The notes: generated by a model not told the origin, from the letters alone. Positions 12,401-28,200 are shown, counted from the first letter of the stretch. The stretch is 64,000 nt of DNA from Struthio camelus (GCF_040807025.1 NC_090954.1:382001-446000), one strand, 5' to 3'. Translations and numbers: made by a program.

Positions 12401-15400
12401 GATTTTTGAAGCAATGGGAACTGGCTTATGGGGAAATGTTTATTTCCTGTGAATAGCACTTAAGACCTGATCAACAAATAAGCATAGATCTGATCTAGCC
12501 ACTATGATGAAATTTTCAGCAGGCAAGCACTGGATTTACTCCCCTAATTCCAAGAGAGTTTCACCATTTTGTAGGAGTAGAGAATGCCTCTCTTAAAATT
12601 GTCGCCCTTTATTTGCAGAGATGGTAAAAAACCTTGCGAATCTGGTAAAATGAGGGCCACAAATACTTGCTGAAGATTAGAAACTTCACAGTGGTATTTG
12701 CATTGACTTGCATTTTTTAACTTGCACTCAGAACCTGCAAACCCAGGGAAGAACTACTAGCGGCCACAGAGTTTTGTTTGCCTAAAGCTTGCAGAAGAAG
12801 CTCTCTCTTTGTCTGGCTTATAAGTGGATATCAGTTTGCATCCCTGAACGGCAGTCAAACCTTCCTAATGTTTGAAAGGCAGAACAGCTTGATTTGGGAA
12901 TCTCGACTGGGCGTGTTGTAAAGCATGACGTTCTTGGATCTAGAGCCAGAGTTGGGATCCAGCTCCAAGGTGCTTGGATCGGCAGACTTGATTTAGAAGC
13001 ACCCGTGATGTGAGGGTTACCTAATCTGAATCACATCAACCTTGCCTGGTGGAAAGTTGGGTCAGTAGAGGTCTGACGTTTCATGCTAATCATTAGGCTG
13101 GCCGGAGTTCAAATGCTGGCTCTGGGCCCCAAGGAAAATAAGTTCAGACTGATTACAGTTCTTGCTTGTTCATGTAGTTAAAACCACATCACATTGGAGC
13201 GAATATCAGCCTGTCCTTGAGTGGGATCAAGTGTGTAGTAGTAGGCTTTGTTAGAGCTGGACCTGAGACCTCTCATGCAGAGCCAACCTGGGAGTGAGTG
13301 AGTCTTGACTTGGTTTTTGTCATCCCCTGCCTTCAGAAAGCAGAAAATTGAAGTGTGACTTAAGTTGAAGTATGATCCTTATAGTGAGCTCAGGTGGGGC
13401 GAGACCTTTCCTACAGAGGAAAAAATAATCGCTTTCTTTTAATTGCATTTTCAGATGCAGGCAACTTGTTTTGTAATAATAAAATAACTTGACTATGAGA
13501 CAAGTTCTCTTTAGTAGAACATAGATGAGTGCAGGAATGACGCCCTTCAAGAATTCTAGATGTTCTCTCCCTAATATTTTAGGTGCTATGATATCACAGG
13601 AAACTTCCTCCTGAAACTCTGCAGATTTCAGAGAATTCAATCAGAAAATTGACAGTTGATTCATCTGCTCTGTTACAGATGATCAGCTCATCCCTAGAAA
13701 TCAACAGAGGATATGGGCTATTGCTTGTAGCAACATCCTTTAAAGTATTTTCTCCTTTGTGGTAGGGCTTCTGAGAAAGCTGAATACAGCTCCTGGTCTG
13801 CTTGCTTCCATTCTTCATCTTACCATTGTGCAACTGTTCTCTTTGAACCAGAAACTGTTCCCAGCCCTTGGGATTTGTGGAGGGATCTCTGTAGTGATAC
13901 ATGGGTAACTGACTCAATTGAACCAAGAATCAGCCCAGAATAATGTCCCACCTCTGAAATACTGCGAGTATGTAAGCATTCTCAATTGGATATGTCCTGT
14001 TTCTCATCGTTCATGAAGCGGTTAATATTAAAAGTGCACTGAGCTAGTAGCTTTTAAATACTTTTGAGTGGTGATTGTCAGTTGTGCTTAACTGTATGAT
14101 ATTTTCTATTATTCTTTTATTTTCTATTATTATTTCATGCGTAGGGGAGCTGAAGCTGACCTTGTCCTCTGCAAACACTGAGTCTGTTGATGTTTCACTT
14201 TTTTCTTTTTCATAAGCCTCACAGGATCACGTATGCTGTTATGAATAGTGAGCAGATTTGTACCGAGCGCCTTACCCTGTCGCTAGAAGCGGAACATCAG
14301 TGTTCATAGAAATGCAGATGAGGTTCCAAACAGCAGCCTGGATCCAGTGAGATCACGAAATCCAAACTTAGCAAGGAGCCGGTCCATCAATAACTTATGG
14401 TGGCAGGGTCCTTTCCAAAGTTAGCATGCAGTGATGATATGGATTGCAATATATCTTTGTGCAATTAGAATCCAAGTTAGTAAGGGGCTGCAGCTTCCTC
14501 AGCCTATTCTCTTCATCCATGAGGGACAGAAGTCTTCCTTGCAACTCTGTAGATAAGCCTGCAAAGGGAAGTTGGGGAAATGTGTCCGCTGTTAAGGGTT
14601 TTTTTTTCTTTATGCTGTAAAAGCTGTTCTGCAAGGCAACTAATTGACATCAGATCTGGTAAATAAATCTTCAAAAATCCCGTAGGTTTTGTAACCCCCT
14701 TACTACAATTTCCAACACAATTTATTTAGTGTTTGGTTTAACCCAGTCATTTGATTTCAACAAAGCTGAAATACTATTTCAACTTAAATAATATGATGTA
14801 CTGTATAAATCAAAATAGTAATCTCAATAATGATGAATCGATTTTACAATAACAAGACAATTTAATAAGACGGTTTCAATATTGCCAAGAGAGAAATATC
14901 AAAGTTTCCATTTCTTTTCTTTTTGTTAGGCATGGAAAATTTGAATTGTCAGGATCTTCCACACTACATAAATCCTATCTTTTTTTTCCATTTAGCCAGC
15001 TCTACATTTGGAGACTGTATTGAAATCTTCTTAGATTTGACCCCTTTTCTTCCCTCCCCCATCCTGCAGGACTTTCTCATTTTTAGTGCTGAGAAGGGGA
15101 GAGATTTAGAAATTACAGGGAGGGGATTTGTCTTACAGTATTAATCATGATCTGGTCTAGAATTTTGTGCGCTCAGACTGAACAGAGTCAGCCCAATTTT
15201 AGGGTGGGATGCAGCCCTGTAGTTAATTGTGTGATATTGTGAACTCATGTGGCTCTATGAACATCTTGATGTATTTTGCAAATAATTAGATCATACTTTC
15301 TTTATGGATAACGGTGGGGTCTTAGGGGAACAGGGCAGTAAATAATGTTGCCCAAGAAAACACAACATAGCACTGATAGATGTGGAAAGAATAATATGAG

Positions 15401-18400
15401 CCTAATGATTCTCGTCACTTTTAGTGATATGACCAAATGTTACACTTTTTTCTACAACATTTCAGTCGTATGACAGGGGACTTCCACGTGGCTTTTAATG
15501 TATAAAGAAATACATGCTTGTCTCTTGGTCAACAGTTTGTGTTCCTAATTCTAGCCTGATCTCTGCTTAGCACAACTTGCATCTTTGTTTACTGTACCAA
15601 GTCCATTGTCCTTATCTAAACTACTGCTTCCTAAAGTTTTTAAGAATACCTCCTATCTAAAAGGAACTATTATATATAGAACTACTCAATTTTTTTACAT
15701 GTGCAAAGGTACAAAGATGTCTAATCCTCTTTTGCCCTCCTGGTAACTGGGTGCACTTTCCAATCGCTCAGGAATACATTTCTACCTTCCATGGGCACAC
15801 AGGCTTCTGAGAAGTCCTAGAAGGGCCTTTATTTGCCATAAAGTCATTTATTGATTATTCATGTTTGAGGTGAGATTCATTGAGAGATTCGAAGGAAGAA
15901 CAGTTAATAGCTACTCGAGCCATTTATTTTTGTTTTAAAACATCTCTGCCTGTATATAAAACATCATATGTCACTTAGACCTGGTGGAGTACACAACCTA
16001 CCAAAAGGGCCATGTATTTTCCTTTGCATCTTTAAAAGTGGAGGTATGAAGAGAATGTTTACGGGTGACTGGAGGCCGTCTGTCTATTTCACATCTGTCT
16101 ATTTCAATGGTACATATGTGGTGTCTAATAATTAATCTCTTAGTTGCCTAATAATGACAATTTCCTCCATGAATTGTAGTTTTATATTTGTTAGCAAAGG
16201 TTTTAGTCAGTAAAAAGAAATCAAATCTTAAAACAGAGCTTTGCTATGCCAGAATCATTTGTGTTAGAGATGTGCATAGGCTTAAGATAGTGATGCTGTT
16301 AGAAGGAAAAAAAAAAAAAAACCCTCCTGTGGCCCCCCTTTGCAGGTAAGAGGGACAGGAAGTGAAATAATAGCTTTTCATGTGTTGAATATTAAAATAG
16401 CTGTCATCAAAAGCCTGGGAAAAGGAGGTATGGGCTGTGGGGAACAGTCAAGGTATTAAGGTATTGGCAAGTAATTGAAACATTTGATCTAGTTCTAGAA
16501 AAACATTGCCATACCTGTCACTAAGACTTGGTGGAAGTAATCTATGTAGTGGTAAAGAAAAAAGGGTCAAATGTACCGTTTATAAATGGGAAGTGACAAA
16601 CTCTATTGCCCGAATTAAGAGTCTGCAAACTTAGTGATTCCACTGGTGAAAAATGCAACACTGCCAAAGAGTTTTTGGGGCAACATGAAAACTTCAGGAA
16701 ATCTTTTTATAGCTAACCAAAAATAAAAGCCACTGCCTCCAGGTCCAACTTTCCCATCTTATTACTGCAGTTGCATCTTAGCATTGTGGGAGGTGATGAA
16801 ATTACATGGGGCACATCCTTGTCCTCTTTTTTTGACACCTGGATGTGGTCTTTCATTTCCAAGAAGCAAAATAAAAATCTTTTGAATGGAAGATGAAGAA
16901 GGGACAATGAGGATGTAGTACTACTTGTGCTAAAACTATGTCTGAGCACAATTGTTATTATTTTGCTCTGCAAGATTTTGAGCTGTTGCTTTTTGGCAAT
17001 GTGATCAGTGTTGCATGCACCATGTTTCACTCCAGAAGTGACTATGATAGTGCATAAAGCAATCTGATATGCCTCATAAGACAGAATCCTGGAGTGAAGC
17101 AATTAGCCAAAATCCTTTAGTATATGCTTTGTGTGCATACATGCTTTTATTAAAACAAATACTTATTGTAAATGTAAATTATGATCCTGATTGGTTGTCA
17201 TTTTTTCTTGATACATTTGCAAGGAATAATTGCGATGGATGAACAAGCCCATCCCGTGCAGGATGTATGATAAGGGTAAGATTTATGTATTAGTGAAATG
17301 CAGAAGATTACACAATATATAGTAAATAGTGAAATTCATTCTACTTCCAAATGTTCTAACGCTGTAAGCAAGTATGCCAAATTATCCCAGACTATAAAAA
17401 AAGTGGGAAATCACTTGTTTGTGTAGCCTGAATTTCAGCAGAACTAATTTATTATGGCATGGTTGCAAACCTACTTGGAAAAGATTTTCAAAGCTTAGAT
17501 TACGTGCACGTAATGTGCTGCATGTAGAAAGTAATTGGTTGTAGTTTGGAGGATGCAGGAATCTTCAGTGATCTTCATTATTTTGATGAACTGTATGAAA
17601 TGTCTTTTTAGCTACTTTGGAATGCAAATGAGAATTTGCTGAATAATTCAGGTTGGGACCACTGTGGGAAAGGAGTTCCTTTGACATTTTTCAGCTGAGA
17701 ACTGCCTTTGGTCACACAAACATAACGTACAGTATTTGTAATCAGCTGTTTGTTATCACACACAAAAACAGCAATGCGGGGTTTCTCAAAAGCAAAATCC
17801 AGTCACTGTGGCTACATTCTAGGTTATTTATTTAGCCGAAGCTCTCTTTAACTTCAGAAGAGCAGCAGTTGTTTCACTTTTGCTTTGAATCCAAAGATAC
17901 TTCATAGACCTCTTAGCTCAGATACCAAGCTCCTTTCCTATCTGGAAAAAAGAATTTCTCTTTTGAAAGGAGACTACTGAGTCTGTTCTCTATCTTCACA
18001 ATAACACAAGGTGTTTTATCAGATCCAGCTATAACAGTCCTAAATCATCACTTTGAATCCTGGCATAATTATATTCTTCTCCCTCAAAAAAAGCCACTAG
18101 TCAACGTTTTTTATTGTACTCTCCAATTCCTATGCTCTGCATAGGAATGTGTGTGCTTTATTCTAAGTTATTTTCATTTGCATTGCAATCTAGTAGACAT
18201 AGGCGTCTGTGATTACAATATGTCTTCAATCATTCAAGTCTGCAATGAATGATAGTTGGAGATCACAGATGTCTGTCGCAGAGGTGACTCAGGAGAGTTG
18301 GGTACTTATGACCATCCTCAGTATACATCTGGAGAAGGAAGATTCCTATATAACAAAGGGGCCTATTCGATTACATTTTAATTTGAACCTAATCTCATAT

Positions 18401-21400
18401 GTAAACTGTGACTAGGCTAAATGATGTTTCTGCGGCCCTCTACTGGGAGAGGTAATTAAGATGTGTAACTGTGAATAAGCTGAATGCTGGTTAACACTAC
18501 TGAAGAGCGTAGAGCCAAACTACAGCTATGAATTCCCAGCCTCCTGCCTACCACCAGTTGCCGCAGCATTCCAGTATGAGTGTGGCATCATTCAAAGAGC
18601 AAGAAAAAACATCAGTGCGTTAATTTATTCGTTCTTCAAGATGAAAGGCACTATGGCTGATTAAGATTCTAAGAGTAGGTTGAATCCTGTTTCATTATTT
18701 CCTAAATCCCCAGGCTCAGCTGTAAGTAGCATTTTATCAATTCACTTGGTCTCCTACTTTCAGCTTCTATTGCAATCAGTGGCAAAGTTCTTTTTTATTT
18801 TAGCACTGCACGGACATGCTAGTAAACAGTCTCTAACTGAAGGTGCTTTTTCATATTTCGGGTAAGGTTTTTGAACTGCAGCTTGACAGATAAGTGAATA
18901 ACTACTAGATTAAAACACCTTGTTACAGAAAAGGAAAATGGAGAACTCCTCAGCCCCACAGTTTTTCAGTAGTTCCCTGCAAAGTTGTTTTACACAAGTG
19001 TTTTTCTGAGTTTGCTATGTCAGATACTTTTGTTGCAAGGCAGCTCTTGCATAATTAGCAGAATCTTTTTCTTCCTGATATAAATGTACAGAAAAAAGTG
19101 TATTTTTCTGTAATGAAGCCTGCTGGGAAATACATTAAAGACAGATTAAGTGACTATGCGTGTTGTTCAGATACATGCTGTGGACAGAAGCGTCGTGGTT
19201 TAGCAAAGGGGTAGTTTTTTCAGCCATTTGGAAAATACTTTGTTCACGGTATTGGCAATATGATTTTGAACAAGTCATTAAGATTATTGGGGCAGAGACT
19301 CCATCTTAATTTTGTCTCTGTCTTTTCCCTATGTTAGGTATAATCTAGCTGAGGAAGCCTTAATTCTGAGGATTTGGCGGTGTATGAGGTCTCTGGTCTG
19401 GATTTGGACTGAAATATTATTGCTGAAACTGGACTGTTTGCTCAGGACTGCAGATCTGAATTCTGCAGGTCATACCTGTACCTCTGTACTAAAAGAACTG
19501 ATAGTGTATCTTGCTTGTTTTGCCTTGCACTGTTAGTGGCAATTCCATTTTGATTTTCTTGCTAAACAAGGTTTTCAGTTGCTCTGGGCTGTGCAAACAG
19601 CGCTCCACAGCTGGAGCATGCCAGGGAATGTGGTATACAGTTTGAAAATGACCCTTAGTATTAAGCTGCTGTCAGAATACCTTGATGGTGTCATTGCCAT
19701 GCTGTAGAGAACAAAGAGGAGAGAAGGGCCACAAGAAATGCTGTACCTTTGAATGAGGATTTGGTCATGTTCACTGGAACAGTATCAAAATTCTCTCTCG
19801 GGTTAAAACACAAAGAAAAGTGAAGTCCCTCTCTCCCCCTCCTCCTATGGCTGCATGCAGGTTTTTGTTGAGTTAAATAGACTTACATATTTGGAGACCT
19901 CTTTATTTCTGTTTGAGGACAGAAGATTATGTTTTTGTTTGTGCTTTGTTGCTGAAGTAAGAAAATGCAAGTGAGTGTGCAGCCAGATAGCTAGGGAAAT
20001 GAGTGTCCATTGAGCAATAATGCAGGAAAGCTTGCATAGCATTTAGCATCAGGGCACTGGTTGTTCCTGCAAACTTCGCCACTGTTGCTGCACGGTCTGC
20101 AGTACTCTCTTCTTTCCGGTCTTCATCTTTCAATCCTTTTTCCCTCTCAAAATGGATAAAATAGATCTTTGCCCCATCTCCAAATGTTCTCTCTGCTCGC
20201 AGTCACAAATGGTGGAAAAAATGCTGCAATCGGATGAAGAGGAATACAGGGATGATAATGTTGTTTTGTCTAACATCCTGAATTTATTTTATGCCATTCA
20301 CAGCCAAAGATTAAAAATGCAGGGTTTTATTACGGTATAATCTTGCTATTTTAGAAAGACGTAGGCACTCATTTCTTGCCCTGTGGCAGGTTTTAAGATA
20401 TTATACCATAAAAGTAAATCCTTGTGATTAACATCTTGCATCACTTGTGCCTTAGATCTAGTGGCCACTGTCTTGCTTTGTTCTGTAGCTAGAAAGCACA
20501 GTTTCTTTGGAAGTCTGGTAGCCTTAGAGACTTTTTAGAATTACAAATAGATGGGACTAGGTTCTCACAGAACTGCATCTTTTGTCACTTGAGCATCCAG
20601 CCCATGATGTGTAATTGCTAAGACATCAGCTGCTAAAACTCCTCTCAGAGCTGCACTGGAAAAACGAAGTAACTAGACAAAACACTGTGATCTTAATCTG
20701 CTGCTGCTGTCTTGATCTTTGCTGGGAACTGAATCCAAGGTGTCTAGTTTTGACACTTGAGCCGTTGAAGTGTAAACCCAGGGATTCATTGTCTGATTAT
20801 TTATTTTAAAGCTATTTAGGCCATTAAGAATGACAATAGGTTTCATGTACTATTTTTAAAAACCCTTGGATAATTTTCCCTATTTCAAATGGGAGTTAGA
20901 GCCTAAGCATTGCGGAGAACTCCTTGCGAATATTTTGGCACATAATTACCTTTATAAATGTGGTCCTACATCCCCATAGATGGTTGCTTTGGAGCTGTTC
21001 TCTTCTATTCTCCGTAGATCAGGCACAGAGGGGAAAACATAATATGAACTGAACAGAGTAGGTTATACTCTGTTACATCCTATCAGAGCTAGCAGCGCTC
21101 TGATGGATGCGAATTTAAATGTTTTCTGTTTTCCCAGCACTAATGATAAAAAGGTTTTTGTTTTTGTTTTTCCAAGCAATGATAATTTTTTTAAAGGAAA
21201 ATATTGCAGCTGGGATTTTTGTAGAGCCTAAGGGGCTATTTTCTTAGAGGCCCAAATTCCACTGAGTTATTTGGACACAAAATATGCAGGAGGCGGCGTT
21301 CTTGATCTATTTTTTTGGCCCATTTCTATTGTGGGTTAGAAGTCTAGATGATGAAGGAGTCACGGGTCAGTTGATTTTCCTGCCCTTGCAAAAGGCTATT

Positions 21401-24400
21401 ATGAGCTGTTGTTTGGTTTTAGTTTTGCCTTTGCTAGATGCCCGGACTGTGTTCTCTGCAACTTTGACTTGAATGCAGGTTTCCTTGTTCTTCAGAAGGT
21501 ATGGCAGCATGTGTTTTAATTTGTTCATCATTTTGTCAAGGTTATTCCTGTGCTGAGACGTACTGATTTTGTGTGTGGAGGCCAAACAGCCCAATACTAT
21601 TATTCAAGAGTGAGTCAAATTTAGACAAGGCTCATGAGACACCTTGCTTGGCTGTAAAGGATTATACTTCATGGATAATGTTTTAAAGGGACTGTAAATG
21701 GTCTCTAAATTCAGTGGAAACCGTCATGTTACTGCTTTTCCAAAAAAAAAAAAAAAAAATTACTATTCATGCTTATATTTCTATCTGCTTGCTAAATATA
21801 GTTATAAAAACCTGTGTTCTTTGACCTTTATAAAGAATTCCAGCTGGGTTTCAGATGGAGCTCACAGCTATAGTCTTGTGTGTCATGTGCACTGAAACCG
21901 AAATCTAAGAAATGGCTTCCAGTGCTGAAGCGGCCAGAGGAACAGACTTAGACATGGCTTCCTTCAGGCTCCGTGACCTCTAAATTCTAAGTGCAGCTTG
22001 GATCTGGAATCTTACACTGTTCTCCTTCCTATGTAATGCAAATCAATTCTAATTTGCTGCATCTTTCTAAGAACTCTGAGGCCTTATTTCTCATCTGGCT
22101 GTGGTGCGTGGAGGCTTCCTGGGGTATGCGCGCACAGCTGCAAACCATCAACTTGACACAGCTCTGCTGATGGCTTGTAACCGGCTCTGCCGCAGTAACG
22201 CTGTTGCCTGTGAACCTTCCTATTCCAGCATGCTCGCGTTAAGAGATGACAAAAGATGTAGACAAAACTACCTGTTTATTTTGAAAACCATTTATTTTTG
22301 ATACAGGAATAATGCCTTGGAAATAATCTTTGGAGCCTGACCCCTGTGTATTTCCATAGGCCCTTAGGACTCTGCCAAGCAGTCTTATATTGTTCATAAT
22401 CTCTGGGATAACCTTTGCTGGCTTTGTCTCTCATGCTCAGTAGAAAGCTGGGCTCCAGTGACAGTAGCAGAAAGTGCTGCTCTGTCAGCACAAGAGCCTG
22501 CAGAGCTCATTAGTGCTCTCCTGGCCCGATATTTTGAAAAGTCAATTAAAGAAGATAATGAGGTGGATGGTCTCTGAGAAAATCCCCATGTAAGGGTTTG
22601 GCCAAGAGCAAGCAGTTGAGAGAGACGGAAAATAAAAAGGGGCCTATCAGATGCACAGAAATATGTTTGTATGAGCTTGAAGATAGCGCCTTTCCTTTAG
22701 CCACATCTGAAAACTGCAGCGCGCCTGACTGTAAGCTTTCTTGTTTCGGAAACATGGAACACCAAAGCTCATGTTTGATGGATATATTTCTATGTATATG
22801 TGATTAGCAGTTAAACTTTTTGCATATGCTGAGGTTCAGTTTAAAATTCTCTGCCCATCTTCCCCTGTGTCCCTCGGTCATAAACCAGATGTTCTGTAAC
22901 TCCCTTACAGGCACCAAGCAGGGGTAACGCTGGCCGGTCCGTAGGAGTTGGGGGTAGAAGCATTGCTAGTCCTGGTGTCTCTTTACTTTTTATTTGAAAC
23001 TGATTCCTCATAAGAAAAAAGATTTTCTCAGAAACCCAAGGAATTCCTGAAATACAGTGACAGGTTCTCCACCTGAGATAAGAGAGGACTTTTAAGTCCC
23101 AGAAGTGTCTATTTGTTATAATCTCATTTCTTTTTTTTTTTTTTAAATTATTTGCAAGCAGAAAGTTAGCTTTATACTGATTGATTAAAAATGGAATTTG
23201 TTATTTTCCCCCATTATTCTGATTTTGACTTCTCTGAGACCAGGTTTTGCAGGTACACAAGATGTTTCTCTTGCTCTTTAAAACAGCAATACACAAGAGC
23301 GATGGGAGCACACATACATTTTGTAATGCACGGTGCATTATGTGCCCTGGGTTCTTGCCTTGGGGCTAGAAAGAGTTGGGAACTGCTGTTTCAAAGGCTT
23401 TTTTGAGCAGATGTAGGTTTGGACTCTCAGCAACGTTTTGAAATTTGCAGAAACAAAGAGAAACTACCAAGTAACTACCACCTGCAAAAGGCATAGTCTG
23501 AGGTGATGTTATTAGATGTATGTTATGCTTGATTGTGTATAAAATACGGGCCTGTATATCTATCCACATATGCAGTGGTACGTAACATAGTATGTTTACT
23601 GAGATAGGAGTAAAACTTCCTTCTGTGCTTATCACTTTGTGTGCGGGTGACCTTGACCCTGTTTGCACCCACAGCCAGCTATGTCTGTCACGTGTAGTAT
23701 GTTTGTCCTCTACGTGAGGTTCAGTTTTCATGCATAAATGGGGCATCCCATTTCAAACAGATCTTGCATGTGACTCAAGCAAAAAGGTAAATCCATAGTT
23801 TGTGAGACAAAAATGGTCTGGCTAGATTCCTTTAGGGTACTTTTATTACAATAAACCAGGATAAAATGGCTAAGATTCTTGCTACGAATAGTCAGAGTCA
23901 GAACTGTTACAGCTCCGTAAGAGAGCGATGGCCTTGGCTGTTTTCCTGACACGGCCCCAAGCAATTTCCGTAGTACAAATAGGGGATTGCTTGTCACACG
24001 TGCAAACAGGAGCACGTATGCCCACGGCTGCATGTTCGTGCCTCTCTGTACTCGGCTGAACTTCCCCTGCAAAGAGCATGCTGTTTCTTTTGTGTCTTTA
24101 ATAGCACAAAAACTCACTTCCAGTGAGTCTGGGAAGGTGTTTTCTGGAACTTGTCTTATTCATTATAAGCCAGAACAGAGAAAGGAGCCCGTTTGGAGGC
24201 TTCAACACTTGTGACAAAGGCCTTCCCTAAAGACAGATGATTGTTTTGAAATAGCCTGACCCCAACTAGAAGAAGAAAGGGAGAAAAAGTGGACTTTCTA
24301 TAGCTCATCTTTGGGAGCAAAGTTTAGAGCATATTCCTTTACCGCTTCTGATAACGGTGTTACCTGGTAGTGGGAGTAGATGGTTTTCCTCTATGCTTTT

Positions 24401-25187
24401 GCTAGCGTATTGCCAGAGTCTTAGAAAGGTTAACCTAGAACGCCACGGCAAAGAGAGCTAGAGCAAACAGCAAATAAATAAATAAAAAGGGAATTTAAAA
24501 ATGAAAACGTGGAAGTCAGAAAGAAAGTAATAACAGTGGGTGAAGTTTGTAGGAAGGGAGGAAAATAGATGATTAAGGAGACTAGGAAGAAGCTTTCAGT
24601 AGATTTGCTCAGCCGGTCGTACTTGTCTTTTTACATTTGATGTTAAAAGATTACAGTGTGCTTTCCTCAAGGCATTTAAGTTTTTTATGGCTTCTTCTGC
24701 CAAGGGAGGCAGCACAGTGTTATCTGCACAGTCAGTGCTTGTCATGCTATGAGACTAATATTTGCTCCAGACCTATGAGAGTCCAAACACAAACAAACTT
24801 CCTCTGCCTGTTTATATCATGCAGCTAAACTTGAATGGATGTCAAAAGAAGCCTGGGATTCAAATGTGCCTTTTCATACAGCAGCAGTTCTAATTAAGTT
24901 TTAGTGTAGCCATGATCTCTTGCTGATAAATTCTCCACAGCCTGTAGCAGTGTATTATTTTTTCTCTGGAGAAGCGTGGCACGTTTTACAGGGAATTTAT
25001 TTCTATTGAAGCTCCATCTCAACCAAAATGTGCATGGCTTTTTATCTGAGAATTTACTGGATGGATTTTTTTGGTGGGAGGAGCAAAATATAATCTTCCC
25101 TGTGAATTCCAAACTGAATTTATTATGCTTTAGGAGTGGGCTTAATCCTGTCATTGTGGATTTAAATCTGTCCACAGGATGAAGATG

Positions 25188-25255
25188 GAGATATATATGT
25201 GTGTGTGTGTGTGTGTGTGCGTGCATACGCATGCATGTGCATATATATACACATG

Positions 25256-25286
<31 letters not shown>

Positions 25287-25292
25287 TATTTT
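25188..25292. repeat. Compound (TG)n / (TA)n microsatellite
   Basis: ATATATATG is followed by about ten TG units, an imperfect GCGTGCATACGCATGCATGTGCATATATATACACATG stretch presented here in parts (alternating purine-pyrimidine), then about ten TA units and an AAATAAATAAAA tail. Almost the whole 25190-25275 stretch strictly alternates purine and pyrimidine. Confidence 0.95.
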
Positions 25293-28200
25293 TTAGCCCT
25301 TTTGCTTAACCAGATGTTTTCGTGGCTCCAAAGGGCTCCAGCAATAATTCCTACCGACTTTACTGACACATACCAGTAGAGGGCAAAGCTGACAGGAGCT
25401 GCTCCCGCTGCTACTGTGCTTGGCAATCATTTGTAGTAAATGATTCTACTGGTCTTTTTCCTTGCAGACATCTGATGGATGCTTCTTGCAATCTCCAAAT
25501 GGTTGCGTTACCAAATGTACTACCAGAATGTGAAATGATTATTAGGGTTGCATATTTGCACAATCTGGGGATGCTATGATGTTTTTAGTTTCCTTGATTC
25601 GATATGTCTAATGACATCAGTATTGTGTGCTGTATACTTGACAGAGAGGGCTGTAAACCACAGCCTGAGTCACACTAAAATCAAGGGAATTAGAGGCATT
25701 TATTTATCTAGGGACCTGGAACTGTGTTTCTTCTCCAGCAGACCTAAAATCTAAGGTTTGATGATGCGTACTGCTGAGGACCAGTACATCTCCCTGGCTC
25801 CCTCCTTTGGAATTGAGAGTGCTCAGCACAGGACTTGGAAGCAAGGGCTGGGCAGCAGGTGAAAGTAGCTTCCTAACTTGCCTACACTCCCACAGCTCCC
25901 ACAGCCGACTGCAGGGACAGTGCTCTTCAGTAATATGATTAGTGCCCTGTGGGGAATATGAGGCATTGCAAGATACTAGGGATTTGTATGAAATGTTGTT
26001 TCCTTCCTGCAGTCATTAAAGGCCTGTGAGGAAACTTGGTAAAGCAAATACTTGGAATTACTTTCATAAAAAGTTCCAGCTTCCTGCATTAAAAACAGTA
26101 TGATGGGGAACGGACCGTGCCCTTCCCTCTCAAAGAGTACCCCACCTGGACAGGTGAAAAGGTGCAACCTCCGAAAGACAGTAAAGTAATCCTCTTTGGT
26201 TATGCTGGATGCTGCGAAAGTCAGTTTAGGGTGGCTGGATCCTTCCTCTCCCTTCCTCCTCCTCAGGCACTACATAAATCACACTTCTAATGAACTCTTA
26301 ATCATACCTTTCTCATGCACTTATAAATTTGCTCAAACTAATGCAAAGAGCAGGCAATATTGCCTAAAGGAAGATGTTTGGAATTGCACATGACAAGGAG
26401 ACTCTCGATGAGACCAGACACCTTGTTGATATAATATATAATATATTCCCCTCCTGCACTGAAAAACTGCCCTTCTTCAAGTACAAGTCCTGCCAGTGTA
26501 TTCAACCACAGACCACTATCTGTTTGTCTTATAGAGGAGGCTGGCCAGAGGATAAAATTAAAGGCAGCAAAATCAAGGCCATAGACTGTCACGGCAGCTT
26601 GTCTTTTTACTTGATAATCATTGCGTGATTTTTTTGGAAGCTGGGCACCCCTGCCCCCAAGTCTGGTTGCCTGTGCCACGTGTTGATCCTAATTGGAATG
26701 CTGAATAGCGGAGTGGTAAGAAAATGGAACTCCCCTACTGCCAAAAATACCAGCAGTTTCAAAATCTGTTGTTGTTCTGTTTTGGAACAAAAAGTCCTAA
26801 ATTACTACAGCATGATAACGCTGAAAGCTTTTCCTTTGAAACACTTTATTTTGCTATTTTTGAAATATTTCATTTTATAAGGTAAAGGTGTTCAAACTGA
26901 AAATAAGAACGCATAGTGGAATAACCAAAAATGAATTAAACACATGAATGAGATCTGGGTGAGACATTGTGACATCATCAGCATGGAATGAGAAGGTTGC
27001 CAAAAAAACCGTTGCATGGTTTTCCATGAAAAAAATCATTTTATTTAAAAAAAAGAAAAACTTCTCCAACCGGTTCTACCAAATTGTTTCTATGTTGTAT
27101 ATTCTGAACATATTCTAATTAAATGATACTGGATAAGTTGTGTGATCCAAAATTACTTGAAATGAATGGAGACCTCCTTTTTGACTGGATCAGTCTGTTT
27201 CCTAAAAAATGCTGTAGTCAACTGAAATTATTTCACTGAACTCACTGACCAGTTTATATTTTTCAAACTATTCCTCTCATTATGACACCTGAAGCCAAAT
27301 GGAGCTCATCTGTTTTTGAAATTTATTACAGCTCTACAATTATCCAGAGACTCGCAATCTGAAAGGACTAGATCCAATTTGGAGCAACATAAGGCCATTT
27401 TATAGTCTTCGTGATTTTGAGGGAAAACCAGATAAAGTCCTTCAGTTTCCGCTATGTGTTCCTTATAGAGGATAGGGTTCAGCAGGATGAAAATAAAGAT
27501 CAGGTCTGCGTGAACCTCTCTAAACAAAACTTGGCAAGTTTCCAGGGCCACTAGCCGTAACACTTTCGTGGTTTCTGGGGGACTGCATAACGCTTGCAGT
27601 GCTCTGCGATTCCCAAGGAAAGATGCAGCAGGACTGTGAATCAGCGGCCAGCTGAGCGCTGCGTTTGTCACTGCTCTGCAGGGCACTGAGCCTTCTTCCT
27701 TGGCAGAACGGACAGAAGGCAGATCCCTGCTGCAAGTGGACAGCTCCTGCGGCTGGAGGTAGAGGAAAGTTCTCCTCAAACCTTCCTGGGACTGCTACGT
27801 TGAGACGATTAATTCATTTCTCTTTGGTTTTTATTTTACAGGGCAATAGCAGTAATGAGACAAAGTATTTTGCAGATTGAGTTATGACACCCTTGTGTTA
27901 GCTAGCTAGTAGACCCCTGCTGACTTTAATTTGAGCAGCATCAGGTTTTAAATCTAAACAACTTTGTGAGGTTCTATTTTGAAATATCTTAATTACATCT
28001 ACTATTTTCCTTTACTTTTCTTGAACCAATCTAAAGCACTGTGAAAATACTTCACTTTCAAAGAATCATCGAAAAATAACGCTAGGTACAATCTTGAAAA
28101 ATATAGACCATTTTGTGTTGTACAAGAAACTTGTTTGGAAGAAAGTTAAACTTGAAATTATCCTAATGCTAACAAGGTACATCACTTTATGCTGTTAGTA

